IMG/VR virus record: IMGVR_UViG_3300049595_002049 | Span: 1 to 24,923 of that record | From: a virus | Length of the DNA: 24,923 bases | Direction: 5' to 3' (one strand) | In this document: positions 19,973 through 24,923 of the stretch, piece by piece | Position numbering within the stretch: position 1 is the stretch's first letter | Layout of the letters: every line of letters begins with the position of its first letter | Notes under the pieces: model-generated | Database searches by the model: none | Told to the model about the DNA's origin: nothing | The model's input: the letters and a program-made list of their open reading frames with translations, nothing else | Made by a program: the position numbers and the translations under genes

Positions 19973-20877
19973 AGATCGATCTCGCTTCGCATACCAATAA
20001 AGACAGGGAAGCGCGGTTTATCTTTGACACCAACCTCGAAGTGTTTGTACTTCGCCAGCTTGCCAAGATACTTATCGCGGTTCGCCCAGATTTCATCACG
20101 GACTTCTTGCGTGTAACCAGAACCGATGTTAAACTCGATACCAGTTTTGATATCACGCACAACCAACGCACCAAGTGTATTCATAGCCATTAGGTTATCC
20201 TTGTGGCTAGAACGGAAGCTGTTACCCAGTTCGTTCACTTGCTTGTCATTCATGTTCTTGTAAAGTTCTTCGAAGCCAAGGATCTCAGCTTCGCTGTCGC
20301 TGAATCGCTTCAGCTTAAAGATGTTGGCTTCACGATTAGTAGAACGACCATGCTTGTACTTACCAGTCAGGCTTCGCACCATGACACCCTCGTAGCCATC
20401 TTCGACCAATGCTTTCTCGAACCCCAACAAAGTGCTTTCGCAGTCAACAAAGTTCTGTGGCATGATATGAATGCGGTCAGAAGGAACTGCTTTTGCCAGT
20501 CGTTTCTGAATGCGCTCATAGCGTGTTTTGTATTCTTCGTCAGCATGCGCTTCGGTCGCATCATCGAACACGCAGAACCGCACATCAGGTTCACCGTCCT
20601 CGCTCATTACACCAGAGACAGTGACATTATACACATTCTCAGCATTACTCTTGCCAACAATCAGCTCGCCGTCAAAACCATTGTACTTGTCTTGACCGAA
20701 CAGAAGCTGAACGTACTCATTAGGAATACGTTTCAGATTGCGAGAGTAGACGACTCCGTCGCGAATGACGGCACGAATGCCGTCAAGTTTCGCAGACAGA
20801 TACATCGGATACGGAAGCTTCTCTATCTCGTCTTGAGTTAGAGTCGCAGCGAGCAAAGGCTTGAAACCTTTAGACAT
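19969..20877 (-). CDS. ATP-dependent DNA ligase, 302 aa
   Basis: Seals DNA nicks. The nucleotidyltransferase motifs appear in order: motif I KLDGIRA with adenylated K30, motif III FDGELIVG (about 68-75), motif IV EGVMVR, motif V IFKLKRF (about 188-194), then an OB-fold domain. It is a minimal ligase of about T7/Chlorella-virus size, smaller than T4 gp30 (487 aa). The upstream KTSC-domain gene ends two bases before the start at 20877. Dedicated DNA-binding extensions are absent. Confidence 0.95.
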   Translation of the reverse strand: MSKGFKPLLAATLTQDEIEKLPYPMYLSAKLDGIRAVIRDGVVYSRNLKRIPNEYVQLLFGQDKYNGFDGELIVGKSNAENVYNVTVSGVMSEDGEPDVRFCVFDDATEAHADEEYKTRYERIQKRLAKAVPSDRIHIMPQNFVDCESTLLGFEKALVEDGYEGVMVRSLTGKYKHGRSTNREANIFKLKRFSDSEAEILGFEELYKNMNDKQVNELGNSFRSSHKDNLMAMNTLGALVVRDIKTGIEFNIGSGYTQEVRDEIWANRDKYLGKLAKYKHFEVGVKDKPRFPVFIGMRSEIDL

Positions 20878-20879
20878 GA

Positions 20880-21101
20880 TTAGTTCCAGTCGCGGTAGTC
20901 GTGGTTGGGTTTGATTTTGGTGCTGAAGTAAGTGCCTTTCGATTCGGCATTCAGCAGAGATTCGAACTTCTTGTTAGAAACATCGATGTAGCTGTATTTG
21001 CTACCCGACTTAAATTCAACATACAGTTCTTTGTCAGCTTTATCGTACGCAACTTTGGCGAGATTGCTGGACTTCACTTTGACCCATTTCAAATCATTCA
21101 T
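20880..21101 (-). CDS. KTSC-domain protein, 73 aa
   Basis: Matches the KTSC domain: VKSSNLAKVAYDKADKELYV, FKSGSKYSYIDV, and the terminal GTYFSTKIKPNHDYRDW. The domain is small, often found alone or fused to nucleic-acid enzymes; a binding role is presumed. The longer frame starts at 21113, but ATG 21101 has GGAG six bases upstream and is preferred. First gene behind promoter P5. Confidence 0.88.
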   Translation of the reverse strand: MNDLKWVKVKSSNLAKVAYDKADKELYVEFKSGSKYSYIDVSNKKFESLLNAESKGTYFSTKIKPNHDYRDWN

Positions 21102-21142
21102 ATATTTCTCCATAGTTAATAAACATCATTTACAACATCAAT

Positions 21143-21171
21143 AGTATAACCTGAAACCATCCTGCAGTAAA
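21143..21171 (-). promoter_or_regulatory. Sigma-70-type promoter P5
   Basis: Minus-strand TTTACT, 17 bp, TATACT. The -10 differs from the other five at one position. It opens the KTSC-ligase-GIY-YIG unit. Confidence 0.68.
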
Positions 21172-21187
21172 AGAATAAACTTCAATA

Positions 21188-21237
21188 AAATCAACGACTT
21201 ACGCAAGACCTAAAAACTCAATCAAATCAACGACTTA
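21188..21237. repeat. Two copies of the 14-bp repeat AAATCAACGACTTA
   Basis: Exact copies at 21188-21201 and 21224-21237, 36 bp start to start, the same spacing as the first two copies at 2396 and 2432. They again sit between a terminator and a promoter. Confidence 0.88.
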
Positions 21238-21239
21238 AA

Positions 21240-21261
21240 AACCCATGTAAATCAGTGGGTT
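21240..21261 (-). terminator. Probable intrinsic terminator
   Basis: AACCCA/TGGGTT, a 6-bp stem around a 10-base loop, followed on the minus strand by a T-run (GGGTTTTTAAG). It lies 25 bp after the stop of the 89-residue gene and just before the 14-bp repeats. Confidence 0.7.
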
Positions 21262-21285
21262 GGCAGACTGCGGCTCGGACAGCTT

Positions 21286-21555
21286 TTAGAAGTCGTCGTC
21301 GCGCGCAATCGAGGTAGTGAATCTTGTTTCGATAAAAACTTCGCTCGGTAGATACTCGTGAATCACTTCTTCTTCTACCGCATTGTCGAGATACGTTTCG
21401 GCTTCGGCGAGGGAAGTAAAGTAAACATCTTGTCCGCTCTGCTGAAAATTGAACCATGAAAAGCTGTCGCCCTCTGGCTGGTATTGCGGATAGAATCGCG
21501 TCTGTTGTTTGACGAATCGTCCGACCGTGACCTGTCTTGTTCTGTATCTGTTCAT
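21286..21555 (-). CDS. Hypothetical protein, 89 aa
   Basis: An AGGAG site precedes ATG 21555. The product begins with a basic, aromatic segment (RTRQVTVGRFVKQQTRFYPQ), has a helix typical of a small alpha/beta fold (FTSLAEAETYLDNAVEEEV), and ends acidic (ARDDDF). I recognise no family. It closes the transcription unit that starts at P6, ahead of the terminator at 21240. Confidence 0.72.
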   Translation of the reverse strand: MNRYRTRQVTVGRFVKQQTRFYPQYQPEGDSFSWFNFQQSGQDVYFTSLAEAETYLDNAVEEEVIHEYLPSEVFIETRFTTSIARDDDF

Positions 21556-21579
21556 TAATGACTCCTAGTGAACTATTAT

Positions 21580-22047
21580 TTAGTCGAGGATGACAATTGT
21601 CTCATGCTTTAGACCCCACTCACGAAACAACCTGAACGTGTTGTCAAATCCATATCGTTCCCAGACTTCAGGCTGTGACATGTAGTCGTTCTTCTCGCGC
21701 GTGGTGACTGTGACAACCCTAGTGATTCCGCGCTGGTAAATCCTTCGCGCGCATTTCTGACAGGGATGAAGCGGATAGACGTAGATGGTCGACCCAGTAA
21801 TGTTGTCATGCTCGCAATGATTCAATGCGTTGTGTTCTGCATGTATAATGCGCTTGAGCTTCTCCTCGCGGTCAGCGTACCACTCTGGGCGATCTTCCAT
21901 GTTTGCAGGAAACCCATTATAACCCACCGATGCGATTGTTTTGTTCGGACGTGCGATGACTGCCCCGACCTGAGTCGACGGATCCTTGCTCCAGCCAGCC
22001 ACCACAGACGCGAGGTGTCCGTAGCGCATGTCCCATTTGTTATTCAT
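21580..22047 (-). CDS. dCMP deaminase, 155 aa
   Basis: Converts dCMP to dUMP for dTTP synthesis. The zinc site is complete: HAE (H69, E71, with the catalytic glutamate) and PLHPCQKCA (C96, C99). QVGAVI and GYNGFPANM near the N-terminus match dCMP deaminases of phages. The frame is open to 22095, but ATG 22047, overlapping the stop of the gene upstream, gives the standard N-terminus (NNKWDMRYGHLASVVAGWS). No thymidylate synthase is in the window. Confidence 0.94.
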   Translation of the reverse strand: MNNKWDMRYGHLASVVAGWSKDPSTQVGAVIARPNKTIASVGYNGFPANMEDRPEWYADREEKLKRIIHAEHNALNHCEHDNITGSTIYVYPLHPCQKCARRIYQRGITRVVTVTTREKNDYMSQPEVWERYGFDNTFRLFREWGLKHETIVILD

Positions 22048-22231
22048 CGTAATCAATCCAATTTCTTTCGCCGTCGCTAAACACCGCAGAATCATTCCCT
22101 ATGATTTCTACCTCTAGGTCATAGTGGTGAATGTCATAGTCAGTGAAGCTATGCTCTTCGTGATAGACACGGAATACAAACTCGTTGTCAAGTGTTCGGA
22201 TCAGAAATCCTTTTAATCCCTTTGCGTTCAT
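22040..22231 (-). CDS. Hypothetical acidic protein, 63 aa
   Basis: A small beta-rich protein (GFLIRTLDNEFVFRVYHE, then IHHYDLEVEIIG, ending NWIDYDE) rich in D, E and H. The plan suggests a single small beta-barrel or sheet; no family recognised. The stop overlaps the deaminase start, and the start overlaps the stop of the 42-residue membrane protein, so it is coupled on both sides. Confidence 0.7.
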   Translation of the reverse strand: MNAKGLKGFLIRTLDNEFVFRVYHEEHSFTDYDIHHYDLEVEIIGNDSAVFSDGERNWIDYDE

Positions 22232-22356
22232 GGGAACATCTCGTCGGAGTCAAGCATTTCTTTCTGCTCTTCGCGTGTGGTCTTGTCTGTTGCTATCACC
22301 CAGACCAGCGACACGAATGCAGTAATAATAAAGATAGCTAGGATTATGTTTTCCAT
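22228..22356 (-). CDS. Small single-span membrane protein, 42 aa
   Basis: ATG 22356 is TAATG-coupled to the stop of the 209-residue gene, and its TGA overlaps the next start as ATGA. One N-terminal span (IILAIFIITAFVSLVWVIA) is followed by a charged cytoplasmic tail (KTTREEQKEMLDSDEMF). The tight coupling supports a real gene. Function unknown. Confidence 0.65.
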   Translation of the reverse strand: MENIILAIFIITAFVSLVWVIATDKTTREEQKEMLDSDEMFP

Positions 22357-22985
22357 TATTCTACCTTCTTGAATTCTGTAATGTAACTGTTGTCAGTAAT
22401 CATCTCACTGCGATTCTCGACTGAGTAGATATTCATATCAATCTCATAGCCAGGATTTTTGGTGATAGGATTATACACCCAAGCATTATCATGCCAGATG
22501 ATACGATTGTTAGGATAGACGTAGTAGTTGCCCTCATCCATCTGAAACACGTGACCGCATTTGTGCTCTGGCGTTTCAGAGAAGTTCGTGTCAAGCATGG
22601 CGCGATTCTCAAAAGACCAGTCAAGTGTAAACAAATAAATCCCACTGCGCTGTTCGCCCGAGGGAGTAATAAGTTTGGCACGTAGGCGATTGAGTCGCGA
22701 CCGAACCTGAACGTCCACGTAGGAACTAAAGCAATCCCAGTAGACATGCTCGTTGAGCGGTCGAATAGGTGCATCAGGCTTCCAGCAAAATGCGGTGATT
22801 GGTCGGCGAGTCCAGTTGACACCGTTCTCTAGGAAGGCTTCGAACAATGGAACTCGTCGCTCCATAGAAGCCACAGTATGAACGTCACAGGGAGTAAACT
22901 CACCATGACCTTTCTTATGATTAAACAGATACTCGTTTCGCATGAGACAAGTAATCGTAGGGATGTTATGATTGAGAAATGGCAT
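22356..22985 (-). CDS. Hypothetical protein, 209 aa
   Basis: An aromatic- and His-rich soluble protein with no signal peptide or span. Segments such as GIYLFTLDWSFENR, EGNYYVYPNNRIIWHDNAW and DMNIYSVENRSEM suggest a beta-rich fold. I recognise no catalytic motif. It is TAATG-coupled at its start to the 50-residue gene. Confidence 0.75.
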   Translation of the reverse strand: MPFLNHNIPTITCLMRNEYLFNHKKGHGEFTPCDVHTVASMERRVPLFEAFLENGVNWTRRPITAFCWKPDAPIRPLNEHVYWDCFSSYVDVQVRSRLNRLRAKLITPSGEQRSGIYLFTLDWSFENRAMLDTNFSETPEHKCGHVFQMDEGNYYVYPNNRIIWHDNAWVYNPITKNPGYEIDMNIYSVENRSEMITDNSYITEFKKVE

Positions 22986-23137
22986 TATCGATACACTTCG
23001 TCATTCATCTGTGGGGTGCGAATCAGCGGTTCTGGGCATTTTGTTGCAATGCCATACTTCTCGACGCGATCGGCAAGGTCATTACCTGTTACTGAATTTC
23101 GCAACGCATCAATAATTTCGTTAATTGTAACTTGCAT
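22985..23137 (-). CDS. Small hypothetical protein, 50 aa
   Basis: Starts at ATG 23137 with a GGAG site, ends with TAA overlapping the next ATG (TAATG at 22983-22987). A short helical N-terminus (VTINEIIDALRNSVTG) precedes a proline-containing tail. First gene of the unit behind promoter P6. No family recognised. Confidence 0.65.
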   Translation of the reverse strand: MQVTINEIIDALRNSVTGNDLADRVEKYGIATKCPEPLIRTPQMNDEVYR

Positions 23138-23173
23138 GTTTACTCCATATTATAGTGTTCGGCTACACCAATG

Positions 23174-23202
23174 ATTATACTGTAAAAGTGTGAATTAGTA
23201 AA
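23174..23202 (-). promoter_or_regulatory. Sigma-70-type promoter P6
   Basis: Minus-strand TTTACT, 17 bp, TATAAT. It opens the unit that runs from 23137 through dCMP deaminase to the terminator at 21240. Confidence 0.75.
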
Positions 23203-23211
23203 ATAATCCGA

Positions 23212-23469
23212 TTAGATATTCCACCAGATAATGAATAGACCTGTGAGAATGCATAGCCCAATGATAAACGCATTGACCCACATCGGTGCAGGTGGCTTCT
23301 TGTATTGGTTCATATAGTCACCAGCATTAGTGAACTTGATACATCGTTCATGTGTCAACCTCTCAATTCGTTCAGCAGCCATAAGTAAAATCATAGACAA
23401 AGCGATGTTCTCCTGCTTGTAAGTTTCGCTTGCAGTTCGTAAAGTTTGTGCCAGTTCGATGTCATTCAT
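23212..23469 (-). CDS. C-terminal membrane-anchored small protein, 85 aa
   Basis: The start is ATG 23469, overlapping the end of the preceding gene. A helical, soluble N-terminus (DIELAQTLRTASETYKQ, then ILLMAAERIERLTHERC) leads to one C-terminal span (APMWVNAFIIGLCILTGLFI) and a short WWNI end. It is a tail-anchored layout. The longer frame to 23508 lies in the upstream gene. Family not recognised. Confidence 0.72.
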   Translation of the reverse strand: MNDIELAQTLRTASETYKQENIALSMILLMAAERIERLTHERCIKFTNAGDYMNQYKKPPAPMWVNAFIIGLCILTGLFIIWWNI

Positions 23470-23959
23470 TTTCTTCTTCCCATGCTTCCATGCCTTCGAT
23501 GATGCCAAACTGCTGGTCTAGGTCATCGTCTAGGATTTCGCGTGCTTCCTCGAGCGAAGACCATTGAACGAATTGATCCTCGCCGTCATAGAATCGACCA
23601 GCAAAGCACATTCCTGGCTCATAGTACATGGCATCAACCGTGAAGCCAAGTTCTTCCACTAGGAAAGAATAGAATTCCACTGGCGGAGACCAAGCTGATT
23701 CGAAAGCAAAATAGACACTGTTTTCACTGAGACGGTCAACGTGACCTGCGGTTTCGCCACCGACGTCCCACTTGGTTCCCCAGTTGTTGACGCGCCAGTT
23801 GTACCAGCCAGTGTCAATGCCATTGTCGTCCAGCAGTTCGGGCGGAACAGGGTGAAATTCCTCGCACAGCTTTCCTTGCTTAAAGGCTTCGATGGCTCGG
23901 TCGATTTGACTCGGATCTTCGTGAGTCAGGTTAAGTGTATTGTCGCACCAATTAGGCAT
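23462..23959 (-). CDS. DUF1281/Api92-like ferredoxin-fold protein, 165 aa
   Basis: The N-terminus MPNWCDNTLNLTHEDP and the middle GWYNWRVNNWGTKWD are hallmarks of the DUF1281/Api92-like (YubB ferredoxin-like) family found on phages and plasmids. An aromatic-rich central part and an acidic C-terminus (EILDDDLDQQF) follow. The function of the family is unknown. ATGs and stops overlap on its 3' side with the tail-anchored protein. Confidence 0.88.
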   Translation of the reverse strand: MPNWCDNTLNLTHEDPSQIDRAIEAFKQGKLCEEFHPVPPELLDDNGIDTGWYNWRVNNWGTKWDVGGETAGHVDRLSENSVYFAFESAWSPPVEFYSFLVEELGFTVDAMYYEPGMCFAGRFYDGEDQFVQWSSLEEAREILDDDLDQQFGIIEGMEAWEEENE

Positions 23960-23961
23960 GA

Positions 23962-24153
23962 TTAGTTTCTCCGTTGATAGTCAAACATTAGTATATTGAA
24001 GTCGCCCATGGCAGCTTCGTTGAGTGTTTCTTCGATGTCAGTTTCTTCGTCGATTGCGTCCCAGATGCGATTGGCTACCTGCTCCGAACATTCGAAATAT
24101 TGTTGTAGGTCATCGACTGTGATTGTGATTGTGATTTGTCGCTTGTTACTCAT
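23962..24153 (-). CDS. Hypothetical acidic protein, 63 aa
   Basis: A short strand (QITITITVDDLQQYFE) is followed by an acidic helix (ANRIWDAIDEETDIEETL) and a short basic end (YQRRN). I recognise no family. The start overlaps the preceding stop by four bases (24150-24153), and it ends two bases before the DUF1281 gene starts. Confidence 0.68.
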   Translation of the reverse strand: MSNKRQITITITVDDLQQYFECSEQVANRIWDAIDEETDIEETLNEAAMGDFNILMFDYQRRN

Positions 24154-24347
24154 AGTGCGTTGATTCCCATAAATGCGTTGAAATCGTCATTAGGTTCTTC
24201 CTTTACGGTATGGACGATTCTCTCATACCCTTTGTGCTGTGCGTAGTACCAGCGCATCTTCTCGTAGGCTTCCTCTAGGGATTCAGCTTCGATCTCGGCG
24301 ACGTCGTAGTTGACAGTCGTGTTTACTTGGAAGTGGAATCGTTTCAT
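24150..24347 (-). CDS. Hypothetical protein, 65 aa
   Basis: A beta-alpha-beta protein (FHFQVNTTVNYDVAEIEAES, helix LEEAYEKMRWYYAQ, strand YERIVHTVK). The pattern resembles small phage proteins of unknown function that pair a sheet with a helix. It overlaps both neighbours by four bases. Confidence 0.68.
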   Translation of the reverse strand: MKRFHFQVNTTVNYDVAEIEAESLEEAYEKMRWYYAQHKGYERIVHTVKEEPNDDFNAFMGINAL

Positions 24348-24607
24348 TTGGGTACAGCCCTTTTGTAGATGGTGACATTGGGATAGCCAGCGGAAGTAGA
24401 ACGGAATTGCTGACCGCGCCAGAAGATTTTGTCGAACCAGCCCTGTAATGGTGCTGGCTCAATCAATCCTGCTTCCAGCAATATGTCGATTTCGTTTTGC
24501 CACAGATGAAATTCAACTTCGTCGTCTGGCTTGGTTTGCCTGAGATTGTTGCTGTAACAGTTGATTGTTTGTCTTTTGTGTTCGCTATGATTAAAGATCT
24601 TCATCAT
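24344..24607 (-). CDS. Hypothetical protein, 87 aa
   Basis: Rich in N, Q and aromatic residues (QTINCYSNNLRQT, WQNEIDILLEAGLIEP, FDKIFWRGQQFRSTSAGY). No signal peptide, membrane span or recognised motif. Either of two adjacent ATGs may be the start. Overlaps its neighbours by four bases on each side, as do the other genes in this block. Confidence 0.68.
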   Translation of the reverse strand: MMKIFNHSEHKRQTINCYSNNLRQTKPDDEVEFHLWQNEIDILLEAGLIEPAPLQGWFDKIFWRGQQFRSTSAGYPNVTIYKRAVPK

Positions 24608-24795
24608 TGTGGTTTCCTTATACAGAAAGCATGAATACCAGATTCAATCTTGGGATTCACTTGTTGAATTTTGTTTGCCGCGACGATGCATGCTTGCTCG
24701 GTCTTGAAGCCATCAATGTGGTCGATTGCTGCAGCTGCACGAGCGGATTTATACTCGCCACTGTTCATTGCGTAGATGAGAACTAAAGTCCACAT
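24604..24795 (-). CDS. Hypothetical protein with hydrophobic N-terminus, 63 aa
   Basis: The first residues (MWTLVLIYAMNSGEYKSA) look like a short hydrophobic strand or an unusual signal, then a helix containing one Cys (FKTEQACIVAANKIQQVNP) and a final strand with a second Cys. The Cys pair might form a disulfide if exported. The start is TAATG-coupled to the stop of the sigma-factor gene. Confidence 0.66.
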   Translation of the reverse strand: MWTLVLIYAMNSGEYKSARAAAAIDHIDGFKTEQACIVAANKIQQVNPKIESGIHAFCIRKPQ

Positions 24796-24923
24796 TATCG
24801 AGTCGCCTTGTCATTATACATGAAGTCACGAAGAAGTTCCTCGGCTCCAGGAATCGCGCGCAGTTTTGCGAGTGCTTCTTTCTCAATCTGACAGACGCGC
24901 ATCTTGGTGAGACCCATGTGCTC
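24795..24923 (-). CDS. Sigma-70-like factor, C-terminal region 4 (partial)
   Basis: Runs in from the right edge and ends at TAA 24795. The visible 42 residues match sigma-70 region 4.2: GLTKMRVCQIEKEALAKLR fits the consensus RERVRQIE..AL.KLR, and IPGAEELLRDFMYND fits the E. coli tail PSRSEVLRSFLDD. Region 4.2 reads the -35 box. Three residues that in E. coli are R584, E585 and R588 are here K, M and C. It may be a phage sigma factor for early/middle promoters, or a late sigma (gp55 role) that kept region 4. The rest lies outside the window. Confidence 0.82.
   Translation of the reverse strand, partial: EHMGLTKMRVCQIEKEALAKLRAIPGAEELLRDFMYNDKATR

Noticed and set aside
1-24923. CRISPR array, insertion sequence or transposase
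   Set aside because: No regularly spaced direct repeats of CRISPR length and no transposase or integrase motifs were seen; the 14-bp repeats are too few and too short.

Overview
The window is part of the genome of a T4-like (myovirus-type) phage, very probably marine. The left edge carries the start of a T4-type RNase H. Further in are a DexA-type exonuclease, a GroES-like co-chaperonin, an ATP-dependent DNA ligase, a dCMP deaminase, two glutaredoxins, a run of tRNA genes and T4-style late promoters (TATAAATA). The right edge carries the end of a sigma-70-like factor. Almost everything is on the minus strand, in long runs with ATGA or TAATG junctions. Only an endolysin and a 29-residue membrane peptide are on the plus strand. 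Nothing suggests a bacterial chromosome. A circularly permuted tmRNA gene, an arrangement known mainly from alphaproteobacteria, some betaproteobacteria and cyanobacteria, hints at the host lineage.

Layout. 1-2330: RNase H (partial), small unknowns, a 361-residue unknown and a SWIM zinc-finger protein. 2390-2476: a terminator embedded in 14-bp repeats. 2477-8294: one minus-strand operon encoding two paralogous single-span membrane proteins with a small protein between them, CsgF, CsgG, a curlin-like repeat protein, a FecR-domain protein and a CHASE2-class III adenylate cyclase. 8316-8329: a perfectly palindromic late promoter that can fire both ways, leftward into the curli operon and rightward into a GH19 endolysin and the 29-residue peptide. 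9091-15492: glycan-modifying enzymes (GT4, SDR epimerase, GT29-like, GT8-like), a methyltransferase, two glutaredoxins, an FmdB-type zinc ribbon, DexA, peroxiredoxin and GroES. 15541-17355: secreted SNase, a membrane protein, tRNA-Arg, a DUF458/RNase H-like protein and a His-rich protein with a capsid-targeting-like N-terminus. 17393-18830: ten tRNAs and the permuted tmRNA. 18870-21101: unknown, GIY-YIG-like protein, DNA ligase, KTSC protein. 21188-21261: a second repeat/terminator cluster. 21286-24923: dCMP deaminase, many small unknowns and the sigma-factor C-terminus.

How it may work together. Six minus-strand promoters share TTTACT, 16-17 bp, TATAAT (or TATACT) and open separate units. 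The sigma-factor fragment has non-canonical residues in the -35 recognition helix, so the phage may read these promoters with its own factor. The most notable system is the curli secretion/amyloid/FecR/cyclase operon sharing one bidirectional late promoter with the endolysin. It places an outer-membrane pore, an amyloid-like substrate and an envelope-sensing cAMP synthase in the late programme beside lysis. That placement is read from the sequence; the function is inference.
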